Below are positions 11,861 through 23,960 of a stretch of 64,000 bases of DNA, piece by piece (the first letter of the stretch is position 1; the number at the start of each line of letters is the position of its first letter). Source of the DNA: Prinia subflava (Eukaryota > Chordata > Aves > Passeriformes > Cisticolidae). The position numbers were made by a program, and so were the translations under genes. The notes beneath the pieces were generated by a model that was not told where the DNA came from, made no database searches, and saw only the letters and a list, made by a program, of their open reading frames with translations. The stretch is from positions 10,597,259 through 10,661,258 of the forward strand of contig NC_086258.1 in NCBI RefSeq assembly GCF_021018805.1. The letters run 5' to 3'.

Positions 11861-14800
11861 TTGTCTCTTTTCCCCATCACAAATAGGCATAAAATATAGA
11901 AGGAAAAAAGTTTGGTTTGTATTATTGATTAGTGTTTTGCTAATAAGGAATTAAATTTATCGACCTCTGCCATTCTCTAGCTCTGCTTCTCCATGAGTTA
12001 GTTGGCAGCTGCAGGCGTGTTCAGCAGAGCTGTGGCTGGCCCAGGCTGGCAGCTGCTGCCTGGGGAGAAGGATGTTTAACCCTATTAGTCAGGTCATTTC
12101 GCTCTTTTTGTGGAGAGGTCAACAAAAAAATTCCTTTCTGAAGTCGACTTTCCCAGCTTTCCTTTTGAAAGTGAACGAATTGCACCAGCTTCTGAGCATG
12201 GTCCAGTGCCCAGAAGCCGTGTGTGAAGCGGGAGCTGCTGCCAGGTGCTGAGCTGCTGTGGTGATCAATATGGTGTGTAAATTCTACCATATTTTGGTTA
12301 ATAGAAGTTACATAGACACAGCTGGGAGGGGAGACCTGGCACATCAGCTCCTGGGGGCAGCTCGAGGAGAGGCTCAGTCCTCCAGGGCTGGGAGGGGACA
12401 TCCATGGAGCTGAGTGTCCCCAAGCGGGAGCACTGGGAGCTGCCAGGTGACAATGCCTCACCCCTCTCCTGTGCTTCAGCTGGCTGCAGCTCCAGCCGTG
12501 CCCGTGTGCCAGGAGACATTCCTGCCTCCAGCACAGCATTCCCTGAACAGCGAGCTGGGCGTGGGGCTGGGACGCTGCATCCAGGGCGTGCTGCAGCGTG
12601 AGGCTGAACGAGGAAATTCCTTGAGTTTCCCAGCACTGCCAGTCACAGCAAAGCATTTGATGTGCAGGAATCACTGAATACTGAGCCTGTGGGTTGCGTG
12701 GCCTTTGGGAGGATGATAGCTGGGTCCCTGTGTGACTGTTGGCTCCGCTCACGGCGCTTTCCCACGCTGCAGAGTGCAGAGTGCAGTGCAGTTGCAGTAC
12801 AAACATACACTTCTGTATATTAAGCATGTGCATTAATATATTATTATTACTTGGACTAATAACAAATAGTAGTCAGTCAGTGAGATAAAAAAGGACAGAG
12901 TTCAATAGTAATTCGCAGACAGCTTAGCAATTACCCAGACAGCTTGCAGTCAGAAAAGCTGCTCAAATCTAGGATTACGAACTACACCGATGGCAGCTCT
13001 GCTGGGTGGGGTTTCGCAGGATGATGTTTGCACATAACTGTGGGACTTGGTTCCAGCACTCCTCCTGAGGAACTTCTCTTTTACAAGCCAGAATCAACAA
13101 CCGTAAAAAGCCCTCCGAAAGCCAAGAGGCTGGTTTCCAGAACCAGTCAAATTTACTTTAAAGTATTTTTTCTGTATCAGAAAGATGCCTGTGCTTGCAA
13201 GGATCTTGGAGATTTTCATCTTTAATGACATAAATCCCAAACTCATTTCTGTGACAATAATCAGCATCAAACCACATGTGTGGCAACACAGATTTTGTGG
13301 TTTTGTTTTTAAAATTAGTGTGTTTCCTTGCTTTATGAGTGAAGGTGGCTTCTCCCCTCATTACCTTGGCTGGTTTCATTGATTCCTGTAGTGTTTTCTG
13401 TACCCACCATCCTGTCCTGGCAGGGGAGCACTGCCCTTTGCCAGCAGAAAGCCAAGGGAGCACTTAAATCCCATCTAAGCCTTGAGGCATAATCTCAAAA
13501 CTTCTCTAGGGGTGGAGCCAGCAGAGCTGGCATCACTGTTCAGCATGCTCTGGGTGCAGGGGGTCACGGGGATGCAGCAGGCCGGGGGCCTGGGGGGGCT
13601 CATCCCTGCTCCTGCTCCACCAACCCAGGAGAGGAGAGACTTCAGATACAAACCTTGGGTTTGAAGCACTCAAATGTCAAAGGAGTGCTGTTGGATTTTT
13701 AGGGCAGTACATGATTTTTTTATGGGGTGCATTAAATTCTGCTCCTCCAGCGGGCATTAAAGCCACCTCATCACTCGGCACCGGAGGGGAGCGCCGGCTC
13801 GGGAGCAGGAGAGGCAGCTGTTAAGAGATTTCCATCTCAGCAGTCTCTTATGCCAGTAGGGTTGTGACTTGGGAATATAACAAGGCTTTGGGGACTAAAG
13901 TTAATAAATAACTGGTGTATTCCCTTTCCTTCTCTCTGTGCCTGGCCCCAATGCCATCTCAACCTGAGCAGTTATCAGTCCCTGGACTGATGGATTTGAC
14001 ATAAATTCATACATTCTTTAAGCACAAAGCCTTCACAACAAATTTTGCTTCTAAGAGACTGTTGAATGGAGAAAAGGTCACTTGGCCAGTTGGATGTCTG
14101 CACTCAGATACTGGCAGTAAGTGCTGTATTTGCAGTGCTGGATTTGATCCCCTTGGTTGGAGGGAGCCAGGTGCAGGGTCTGTGTTTTAGATCAGGTTTC
14201 TCCTGCCAGGAGGGACAAAAGGGTATCTTGGAATTATCTCCTTGAATTCACACTTCCTTGCAGTCCTTTAAGCCTCTCTTTAGCTTCCATTGCAGTTTCT
14301 CTGTCCTCATCCCATTCCATAGGTATGCAAGATGGAGTTCAGCAATGATGCCATAGCAACTATATCACAGTACAGAAATTGTAATGGTTTAAATCTTCAA
14401 ACTTGCATAACTAAGTTAATGGGAGCCTATCAGAAATATACATGGCATTATGTGTTTAGACATGGTTTTAAATTTAGCTTTAAATTTGCAAGCCAATAGC
14501 CTGTTCTCAGGAATTCCAGAGCTGCCTGCCGTGCATGGAGCGAGAGCAGGGTTGTCCATGTGCTCTGCTCCAGGAAACACATGGCTGGCAGGGGACAAGG
14601 CCTGCTGTGTCCCTGTGAGCTGCGGTGTGCGGCTGGAAAGGACATCCCAAAACATTTGTGTTTGTTCGGATGCATCCAGGATGAATCCATCATCTTCCTC
14701 CTTAGCCATGAAGTAGTGCAGACTCAGCAGAGGAAGGAGGGCGGGCAGGCAGGGCTGTGCTGTGTCCTTGGGCTTGTCCCGCTCCACACGGGCCAGTCTG

Positions 14801-14941
14801 GCTCGCACGGGCTGCTCCAGTGGCACGGCGCCTTTCCGCACGGTGCTGCTGTGGTGCCGGGGACCTGCTCTTTCCCAGCCTGTGTGTCCACCTTGCCCGC
14901 GGTTCCTGCTCCCGGTGAGGCAGCTCTGGAGTTCGTGAGCA
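11861..14941. other. Gene-free stretch, GC-rich from 12.0 kb
   Basis: The minus-strand open frame at 12021-12833 (270 codons) is Ser/His/Cys/Gln-rich without a domain. Other overlapping frames run through the same GC-rich DNA, so it is judged chance. A short AGTGC-type direct repeat lies near 12771-12800. No RNA gene or repeat family was recognised. Confidence 0.5.
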
Positions 14942-14956
14942 GCAGGAGGGGGCAGG
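14942..14956 (+). promoter_or_regulatory. Candidate CTCF-type site
   Basis: GCAGGAGGGGGCAGG fits the CTCF core CCASYAGRKGGCRSY at about 12 of 15 positions, including the AGGGGGCAG core. It lies in a GC-rich stretch. Chance matches of this quality are common, so this is tentative. Confidence 0.25.
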
Positions 14957-16859
14957 CGGTGCTGGCGGTGCGGCGGGGTCCCCGCCCGTGGCTCTCACCC
15001 CGCTCCAGCTGTGCTCACTCTGCCTGCCGCCGCACAGGCCATCAGTGCAGCACTGGCATTTTCTTATCCTGAGAGGCAGGAGCTGCAAGTGTTCTTCAAA
15101 GTGCAACCTCCAGTGCCAGGCGGGTGACAGTGGCGGGGCAGCTGTGCCCTCCACACGGCAGCCTGCCGTGGGTGGGAGAGCTGCCCAGCAGCTGCACCGC
15201 TCCTCTGTCAGTCTGTGCAAGCACAGCGTCCCCCGGCAGATCAGATCTCCCTGCCCTTGCAGCCCCTGCCAGATGCAGGAACTGCACCGCTGCCATGTGA
15301 AGAGAGGGGATGACAGGGCTGGTGTGGGCTGGAGACCCCACCAGCCCCAGCCCCAGGCCAGGGTTCGGGCTGCTGGGTGTCCGTGCATGGCAGGGACAGC
15401 CCTGGGGCTCTCCCTGCGCTGTGCACGTGGGGTGACAGCCGGAGACAGGACAGCCGTGGGCATTCCCTGCTCCAGGAACAGTGTCCCTGTCCCCACAGAG
15501 CAGGGACAGGTGGTGTCTTCACTGGTGCTGCTCTGGCACTGTCACAGGTTAGTTCCTGCTTGCCAGCAGAAAAAGAGGATGTCTGGTTATTTTTGGAGCA
15601 GACAACATGTAGGTTTTGTAGGATAATGCTAAAGTATTTGCACTGTGTTAAAAAAATTAATACACTTGTATTGCTACTGGAATTGGAGCCTGATTAGGAC
15701 TGTTCCAGTACTGTAGTTTTAGCTTTTAATTACTTACTACATTACACAGTATCTACCAGTGCTAATAGAGTACAGAACTGTCATAGCTTTTGTTTTAAAG
15801 TACAGGACTGTGTGGTGCTTAATTGTGGAGCAGTGTTGTTCAATTACATCTGAAAGTGTTTAATAAAGTATGGCACAGAAACGCAAATCGGAGTGGCATG
15901 TGTTAATTGGTGTCCGCGTCATTGACTCCATTTGGTTACGGCGATCGCTGCGAGATGAGGACCGAGTGGCAGGTTGCCCACATGGAGTCTTCAGCCCCAA
16001 CTCCTATCCCTGCCACTGGCACATGCCTGTGCTCTCCCACGTTTGCACAGATTTTCACACCATGCGCACACATGGTGTTGTTATGAAGCATCGGTGGTCG
16101 TGTCCCTGCCCTGCTCCAGGGCTGCTGCTCCCCATTCTTGGCTATCTGAGTTCTGTGGCCATGGCACAAGGAGCTCTGGACATGAGCCAGAGAGTTGGTC
16201 CCTTTCTCCAAGAACAGCTTAGGACCCCCTAAGCAAGTCTCCTGCTACCCACCATTGCTTTTATCCTTTTTTCCCCCACCCCAAGGGGCTGGGGCTCTGG
16301 CTGAGCCGGCTCCCCCAGATTGGGCTCTGCTGTCCAGAGCCAATTCCCAGATGCAAACAAAGTGGTACTTACACTTATTTCCTGAGTGGTGGTATTTTTT
16401 ATATCAACGTTCTACTTTTTACGCAATTTCACTGAAATATTCTCTGGAAGTATTTCTTCTGGAATAAACATTTCAGCACATCAGGTTTGTTCCGTAAGGG
16501 TTGATTGTCAAATTACAGCTTTCCTTCCTGCGAGCACTGTGCTTTGGTGTGGGATCAAATTGCATTAGGTATTTTTTCCTCCAGTAGAAACACAGAATAA
16601 TAGTGATATCTTTGTTATATCATATTTCTGAATGAAAAATAATCACAAACAGATTTTCATGCAGTGTTGCTGCAGAGCAGGAACTTTTCCTGCCAGCCAG
16701 CCTCTCGAGGTGGTGCTGGGCTGGCCCAGGGGGTTTGGCTGGCATCCCCTGCACGATTCAGTGTCCCTCGACATGCTCACCACACACACTTTCTACATTT
16801 TCTTGCCTGTGGTCCTCGAAGCCACCTAGCATGCAGGTCATGTGCCCTTAATTTTCATT
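14957..16859. other. Gene-free stretch, GC-rich to 15.5 kb
   Basis: The minus-strand frame 14702-15496 (264 codons) and plus-strand frame 14988-15626 (212 codons) overlap each other and have Arg/Pro/Cys-rich, domain-free translations. This is expected in stop-poor GC-rich DNA. The right part is AT-rich and unique. Confidence 0.5.
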
Positions 16860-17100
16860 ATGGATGGAGAGTAATACGTGAAGGTTATTGCCTGGCAGTA
16901 CAAATGCACTGGGTTTTTTTATTTAGAAGCTCTATTAGAAGTGTCAGGAGTCCCATAACAAAGCCAGGCAAATATCCGCAGAGACACCTTGTTGAGAAAG
17001 GCAACTTGGTTCTAAAAGGTTTGAATATGAATGTGGTTGTTTCTAATCAAGCAGTCTTTGAAAAGAATTCCCCACTAGTACTTACCTCTTTCTTTTTTTA
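16860..17100. other. Weak candidate conserved non-coding element
   Basis: Unique AT-rich block with TTATTGCC, CATAACAAAG and TCTAATCAAG words, ending in a T-rich tract. Neither coding nor repetitive. The call rests on composition alone. Confidence 0.25.
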
Positions 17101-19479
17101 ACCTTTTTCCTTGTAATCTGTCTGTTTCTCTCCTCAGGAAATGCTCCTTATGCCAGCCTGCAATGGGCGGGAGGGAGGCACAGCCAGGAGAGGAGAGCGG
17201 GGCCAGGCAGGGGTGAAACCCCACATCCAAATATCTCCACATCCAGAAGTGTAGCTCAGGATTCAGGATGGATGTGTCAGAAAACTGCTGTCTTTTCAAA
17301 GTGAGCAGCCTGGGAAAAGTGGGCCAGCTCAGGGGTTTTGGGGACCACATCAGAGGTACCTGATGGGGTTTTGTCCAGTTGTCTTGGACAAAACCAATGA
17401 TTTAGGGCAGGAAAATGGATATATTTTTATATTTTGGGCTTTGTCTATTCCTTGGACAAATGCATCCAGACATGTGGGATGTGCAGGCTGGTGCTGATGT
17501 CTGCAGTGGATGCTCCCTTACCCTAAGCAGGCACCCACCAAGGTTTCCCTGGCACCAGCACAGTGTCCCCATCCCACAGGAGCCCTGCCAAGAGGGAAAC
17601 CTGCTCATGTTTGAGCCAAATGGCAGATGAAAAATGAAGTCCTAAATAGTTTTCCTTTCTGGAGTCAGTGCATTTATTCCAGCTTGGCAGTGACCATTGT
17701 GGCTCCCTGCGCACTGGGAGCAGGTGGGGACAGGGACGCCCCCGGGAAGCTCCGTGTCCCTGTGGCCGTGCTGAGGCAGTTCTGAAACGCGCCCAGGCTC
17801 AGCCCCGGTGCCACGCGTGGCTCCACGTAAATAACGTGAGCAGTGCCACGGGGCTGTGGGTGGGCCTGGGCCTCGGTGGGCATGGGCAGGGGTTCCTCTG
17901 GAGAGGGGTGAAGTGTCCTGACAGAACTGTCCCCTGTCCCTGCTGCTGCACTCCTGTGGGGCACGGGCTGCAGTACTGTGCCCTGACCATGCTCCCAGGG
18001 CACATCTTGGCTCCAATGCCTTCAGCACACTTACAAAATCTCCCTCCTTTTTCTTTTTTTTATAAATTGTCAGTGTTTTTTCCCTCTACGAACCTGTAGC
18101 ATCTGGCAGCAGGAAAGTACAGTAGGACTCGCTGGCACTGTGGTGTAGAGCCTCGAAGAATTCCGTATTGTGACAACACATCAAAATAAATTGCTGTCAA
18201 CAGACCAAAACACCAAGTGCTGTGATTCTGTCTGACGTGTGAAGACTCAGACAGGCTGTCTTGACAAGTTGTGGTGGAGCACCTGCAATTGGCAGAAGAC
18301 AGTGATATAAATCTGATTTGCCTGATATGCAGCACCTAGATATCGTTAATGTTGGTGACAATAACTCTGCATAACATTCCCCAGACATAGATCTGATTTT
18401 TTGTCTATTACTTGTGTTGTTTTTTGTCACTCTCTGATCCTGGCTCTGCTTCTTTTCCCTGCTCAGGGTGTACCTAGGAATTGCTTGGGATAATAAACCA
18501 TGCTAAAAAAGGTACTAACAAATTAAGGTTTAGTTCAGCCTCTTCTTGAGCAGGAAAAGGCAGCGCTTGGCCCTGCTGCTCAAGGCAAAGGATACACCAT
18601 GAAATTTTATTTTACACTAATCATAAAAATAATCACGGTGGAAGTTGTATTAATTCCCTCACTCGCAGCCCAAACATTTAAAATAGCAGGTTCAATGCCA
18701 GGAGCTGCAGTAAATCTTTTCTGAAACGTCTGAACGTCTGTGGTTTTAAACTCCTGGAAGAGGAGCGGGATCATTGAATAGGTGGTTAATTTTTACCTTT
18801 CATTATCAATAAATGGTAATTCTTTACAGTAGCAGGATATATCACAGCTGGTTTATGAACGTGTGAGACATACCTTGGCTCTGGAGTTTAATTACTGGGA
18901 GCTAACGCTGTCGTCTCTGCAGAACCTTCCTCACTGGCACCAGTGGGATGGGATTCATCTGGCACGGGCAGGTACCAGAGCACGCAGGACCACGAGAACT
19001 GGAATTCCTCCTGGGCGCTGGCCCCCGTGCCCTTACAGTCCTGGGATTTGAGATGTTTTTGCAGTCACTAATGATCCTGTTTTGCTGGTGACTCTTGGCT
19101 TTGGGGCTGGAGCCATCCCTGGAGCCCTGGGTGAGCCAGTCTGGGCTGGGGCTGTGTGTGGCCGTGCCCGGGCAGGGCCTGGCAGGAGCTGCTCAGGGCA
19201 CGGGTCCCTCCTGGGCTGGCATGGCCACTGTCCCAGGGCTCGGGGGAGCCACCGGCGTGAGTCAGGCTCGAGGAGTCACTGACTCGAGGCACTGTGCAGG
19301 GCTGCAGAGCTCCTGCTCTCGGGGTTTGTTTTTGCCAAACATTCAGGAACTCCTTTGGCAGCAAACTTAGGCGATGTCACCGTCCAGTCCGAGGGGCTGC
19401 AAGAGCAGAAAAGAGGTTTTTGAAATTACCATTCATTCTTGTCTGTATTGTTATTTTATCCCTTAAAGGCTGCTAATGA
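17101..19479. other. Gene-free stretch
   Basis: GC-rich at 17.6-18.0 kb and 18.9-19.3 kb, AT-rich between. Several overlapping short open frames without domains. No repeat family recognised. Confidence 0.5.
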
Positions 19480-19740
19480 GAAATAGAGCCTCATTATGAT
19501 TTTAAGGATGAGAGAGGAAGGCTTTTAATTAATGATATGTAAATGGTCTTGAATTGATTATGTTAGAATATCAAGAGAGATGGGTAGAAGCTGTGGTGTA
19601 ATATATTTTAATTAAGAATTAATTAAAAATGATGGCAATTTCATAAAGCCTCACAGAAAATAGTGGAATTTACTTTCTGTCAGGAGTAAATTAGCCAGTG
19701 ATTAAATAAAGGGCCTGCATTAATAGTGGAGTTATTTTTA
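19480..19740. promoter_or_regulatory. Candidate conserved non-coding element, TAAT-rich
   Basis: Very AT-rich unique block with TTTAATTAATGA, ATATGTAAAT, TTGATTATG, TTTAATTAAG and AATTAATTAA. Homeodomain-type cores recur over about 150 bases and are not in simple tandem. Likely regulatory, or possibly just AT-rich DNA. Confidence 0.35.
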
Positions 19741-21128
19741 AACTGTGCTATGAAGAATTGTGTAATTTTCCCTAAATAAGTAAAATAAAAATGTAATGTT
19801 TGCAAACAAGTTTTGGATATGACAGAAGAATGCAAACTTAGTTTTCTGCCCTCCTCTTGCTACAATCCTTTGGTGAGTGGCTTGCAGGGGTTGATGGAGG
19901 GTATAACCTGTGGTTATAACCCTGGGACTGTGATGGGTACGGTGGGAGAGACCTGTCTCAGGTGCTCCAGAGCTGCTCCTGCTTCTGCCCTGCAGCCCCA
20001 GCCCTCCCACTGTGGAGGCTCCTCCAGTGCTCACACACATCTCCCTGTGTCTGCTGCTGGGAGTGCTCTGGGCCAGAGCAGGGGAGATGCTTCAGTTGTT
20101 CCTGTGCTGTGGGACCATCCCTGGCCTCTCCTGGCCGTGACTGTGCCCAGTTGGTGGGCCCATTCCCGGCTGGTGGGAGACCCTTGGCTGAGAGCAGACC
20201 CTGCGGGTCACTGGCATCCTCCAGCAGCCATGACAGACCCCCTGTGCCACAGCTGTCCCTTTGGGGTGTGCAGGGAAGTGTCCCCTTACCTCCTGTCTCC
20301 AAACACCTCTGGGAAACCTCAGCTGGGCTTTCCTGCCCCCAGCATCACCCCTGGCCAGGGGGATCCACCCACCTCTGCCCCAGGCAGGTGGCACAGTGGG
20401 GCTGGCAGTGGGGACAGCTGCTCTGCTGTGGGGGAGCCGTGGGGGTCCCCTGTGCCTCACCCCCTCTGTGTGCAGGTTGGGGCAGCTGCTCTGGTGGAGC
20501 CTGGCCGAGGGAAGGTCAGGAGCAGGGGCTTTGCCAGTCGTGTGCCCCATGGGGATGGGGAGCTGCACACCTGGGGAACAGACCAGGCTGCTTGTAAAAA
20601 TCCTGGGAAGGCCCCGGGCTGGGGCAGTGCTCCCCTGCTGGCGTGTTCCACGAGTTCCATGGCCTGGCACATGCTCTGCTGTAAATGGGCTTTATGCACT
20701 TGTTTAGGCTGCTGCTCACTAAAGAGCATTGCCATGGCAACTGCTCCGTCACATGCTGTACACTCATGCTGTCGCCGAGATAAAGAGCACATTTTAAAGC
20801 AGCGTATTCTTAATGTCGATATCCTAAAATGCAATTTTTGATTATTATTATTATTTTTCTGGGAGAATATTTGTGATAAGCGACCATGTCTCCTCAGTGT
20901 CTCTTAACTCCTTTTACTACTACTCTGCTGGCGGAGGACCATGTGCCTGCGGTAATTTCTTTTTCATTTGTAGATTTCCACATAGAGATCATGAAATATT
21001 TGTTAGTTCAAATCACAGTGTGGGGCCCCGTGTCCATGGGATGTGGGCAGTTTTGTGGCGTGCAGCAGAGGGGGGCTCTGTGCCGCTCCCAGTGCCGCGG
21101 TGGCTGTGGCCCAACACGCCAACCTGCA
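19741..21128. other. Gene-free stretch, GC-rich 19.95-20.7 kb
   Basis: The 342-codon plus-strand frame at 19813-20841 is the longest non-repetitive open frame seen. It overlaps a 211-codon frame and a 192-codon antisense frame, is Pro/Gly/Cys-rich, and has no domain or splice structure. A near-palindrome (GGTATAACC, then GGTTATAACC) lies at about 19900-19922. An (ATT)n run lies at 20841-20856. Confidence 0.5.
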
Positions 21129-21547
21129 GGAGAGCAGGGCCTGTGCAGGGCACTGCCACCCTTCCCAGAGAGGGACAGTGTCCCCCAGGAGAGCAGGGCC
21201 TGTGCAGGGCACTGCCACCCTGCCCAGAGAGGGACAGTGTCCCCCAGGAGAGCACGGCCTGTGCAGGGCACTGCCACCCTGCCCAGAGAGGGACAGTGTC
21301 CCCCAGCCTGTGCAGGGCCTGTGCAGGGCACTGCCACCCTGCCCAGAGAGGGACAGTGTCCCCCAGGAGAGCAGGGCCTGTGCAGGGCACTGCCACCCTG
21401 CCCAGAGAGGGACAGTGTCCCCCAGCCTGTGCAGGGCCTGTGCAGGGCACTGCCACCCTGCCCAGAGAGGGACAGTGTCCCCCAGGAGAGCAGGGCCTGT
21501 GCAGGGCACTGCCACCCTGCCCAGAGAGGGACAGTGTCCTGCAGCAT
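21129..21547. repeat. Minisatellite, 59/60-bp unit, 7 copies
   Basis: Seven tandem copies, each ending in GAGAGGGACAGTGTCC. Two unit types differ only at their left end: type A begins GGAGAGCAGGGCCTG (59 bp) and type B begins CCTGTGCAGGGCCTG (60 bp). The order is A, A, A, B, A, B, A. The third copy has AGCACGG in place of AGCAGGG. Units are nearly identical, so the array is young or homogenised. All the open frames here (for example 21043-22065 plus and 21008-21709 minus) are by-products. Confidence 0.95.
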
Positions 21548-22504
21548 GTGCCTGTGGAAATATTTGTGAAAACTCCTTCCTGACTTGCTGCCCAGGCTGG
21601 AGGAGAGGAGAGCAGGGCCAGCACGGCTGTGAGGTGTTGTTAAATGGAGTGAAACCCCTCGGGTGCGTTCCCCGTGCAGTGCCACGTCCCAGCCCCTCAC
21701 TTGGATCATCTCAGCCTCTCTGCCTGGCTGGCCCTGCAGCCAGGCCGTGCCACTTCAAAGTTCTGTGTGGGAAAAGAGCTCCCAGTGCAGCCTCCAAAGG
21801 TGTGTGTTGCTTGCATTTACATCCTGTCTGTTTGAAGCCCCAGTCTTTGCTCCTTCAGCATTTTGCTGAGAAGGAGGGGCATATGGACAACTCTTGGAAT
21901 CTGCAACTCCATAGTCCAGTTGCACAGGGCAGGGATGGAATGAGTGTGTTTCTAAGAAACTTTGTTTTTTCTCTAAGCAGTTTTTATGTGACTGTAAGCA
22001 GATGTGTGTGGGAGCTCAGTCCCTGCAGTCAGCTGGGGCAGGGCTCCAGCCATGCTGGCAGGTAGGACTGGACATTCCTGCTCTCCAATGGCCCATGCCT
22101 TGCTGGGAATATTAATTCCATTCCCTACAGTTAATAACTCAGCATCCCTGTGCAAAAGGGCACCAGAATAAAAGGGGAAGGGACATTTTTTGGGGGCAGA
22201 GGGCTTCAGTCAGCTGGCTGATCAGAGCTGGAGAAGTGTTCCAGGGGCTGGAAACTACCTTAGAATTAACTTCATCAGGTTTTAGATCAGAACTCATCTC
22301 CTCTGGAAAAAACATGCATATAATCCCCATTGTGTGTCTCATCATAATCCTCCTCCTCGTCTTCCGAAGGCAGTGAAAGGTACAGAACAGCAGCAGTGCT
22401 CCCAGAATAGTGGAAATTTTCTGTGGGATTTCATGGTTTGTCATATGTGTGGGCACCTGCCAGGCCCCCACGCTCCCCCGCTCCGCATGTGACGTCCTGA
22501 CAGC
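21548..22504. other. Gene-free stretch
   Basis: Mixed composition with no coding, RNA or repeat signal beyond overlapping short open frames. Confidence 0.5.
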
Positions 22505-22730
22505 GGGGCTTGGTCGCAAACCATCCCTTATTCCCAGCTAAAAAGACCGGAAGAATTAACATTCCTCACAATTATCCAACCATCTTAATTACTTGCCCGA
22601 TATTCTGTCTCGATATTAGCTGCCCAAATCACATTGGTATTTTCCAGACACAACTTCTGGCCAGTTTGTTAGCACAGGGACTAAAAAGGAGGCATAAAAT
22701 CAGAGTAAAAATTGCTGCAGTGCTCTAGGT
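22505..22730. other. Candidate conserved non-coding element
   Basis: Unique AT-rich block with ACAATTATCC, CTTAATTAC, CGATATT repeated twice about 20 bases apart, and CACATTGG. Not repetitive. The call rests on composition and motif density. Confidence 0.3.
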
Positions 22731-23585
22731 AATATTCCAGCTGAGCCTGGAAGTGCTGGTAGCTCTTTGTGCTCCGTGCCAAGGGGTGAGGAGGGATGGG
22801 GAGGCGATGCCATACTGGGAGCGTTGGCACACGCTGTGCATGTGCTCGTGTGCTCCAGGAGCCACAGCTCAGGTGAAGTTCCAGCCGTGTCCTGCCCCTG
22901 CCCTGGGCACCCTCGGCTGCGGGCAGCAGGGCTGGGAACAGGCAGCACAGCCCCAGCCCTTGCCCCCAGCAGCTGGCCCTCGGGAGCAGCACTGCCTGTG
23001 CAGCCAGGCTCTTCACACCACGATGCTCCTGCACATTAACATGCCGGGCGTGAGATATCTGTATCATCTCGCCCCCATCCTGCCTTACTGACTGCAGGAA
23101 AAGGCCATTTTTTATCAGTTTCTGCTTTAGTGAAGCAAAAGGTCCTTTGGTTCCCATCCACTGTCTCGAAATGCAGAGTGTGTCATTGAAGAATCAATGG
23201 TCACAGGTCAATCAAATGCCCCAGGAACTTTCTTTCCCAGCCAGGACATCTCCATCCTTCTGGCAGCAGGAGCTGGAACAAAAGCCCAGCCTGGCTCTGG
23301 GTGGTTTATGTTGTACCACAAATGGCCAATAAAGGTTTGTCATAACAGGAGCTCTGTAAGCAGAAGGACACGGGCGATAGTTTACGGCTCTCGTGCTGTC
23401 TGGTGCCATTCATTAGCTGGTTCCATGCTAGTAATGAAATTTTACAGGTTGGTCATTTAAATGCAGGTTGGAATTAATTTTGATGATCCAACTAGAAAGG
23501 TATCAGATGCTGGTCAGTCTGCCTTTCCCCCCCAGTCATACAGTGAGTGGAGGGAAAACAGGAGGCCAAACACCCCCAGTTAGGC
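22731..23585. other. Gene-free stretch
   Basis: GC-rich from 22.75 to 23.03 kb, then mixed. No gene or repeat recognised. Confidence 0.5.
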
Positions 23586-23960
23586 AATAGTTTACTCATC
23601 ATAAGGTGATTAATCACAGGGGCTTTGACCCCAGCATGGGGGCGATGGATGGAAGGGTTTGGGTGGAAAGGGAGCACGGCAGTGGTGCTACGGCATCATC
23701 CCTGCCAGTGCTTCCATTAATCGTGCCCTGAACCCTTGGTGTGAGAGACGAGAGCCGCAGCACAGGTCTCCCTCTCCCTTTGTTCTGGGATGAGCACACG
23801 GCTGCTCTCGCAGCGATGGTGATCAATGAGCGGCGCCGGAATCACACCGGCGTGCAGGGAGCGAGCCGCAGGGCGATCCCCCGAGAGCGGCCATTGAGCG
23901 CCGTGCTCCGAGCCAACGAGGAGGGAGACAGACAGGTTGTTTGAGAAAATTCCCTTTAGA
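23586..23960. other. Candidate regulatory block with CpG-rich half
   Basis: The left half carries GGTGATTAATCACAG (an ATTAAT-centred near-palindrome, about 23606-23620) and CATTAATCG. The right half (about 23815-23925) is CpG-dense, with GGCGCCGG and CGAGAGCGG. This AT-rich plus CpG-dense pairing recurs at 0.6-1.2 kb, 40.0-40.5 kb and 59.2-59.7 kb. No promoter element is decisive. Confidence 0.35.

Noticed and set aside
12021..12833. 270-codon minus-strand frame
   Set aside because: No domain, unusual Ser/His/Gln/Cys composition, overlapping frames in GC-rich DNA.
14702..15496. 264-codon minus-strand frame with overlapping 212-codon plus-strand frame
   Set aside because: Both strands open over the same GC-rich stretch. 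No recognisable protein.
19813..20841. 342-codon open frame
   Set aside because: GC-rich, stop-poor DNA with overlapping frames in the same and opposite strands, low-complexity composition, no domain.
21043..22065. 340-codon frame and antisense frames of 170-233 codons
   Set aside because: Read-through of the 59/60-bp minisatellite.
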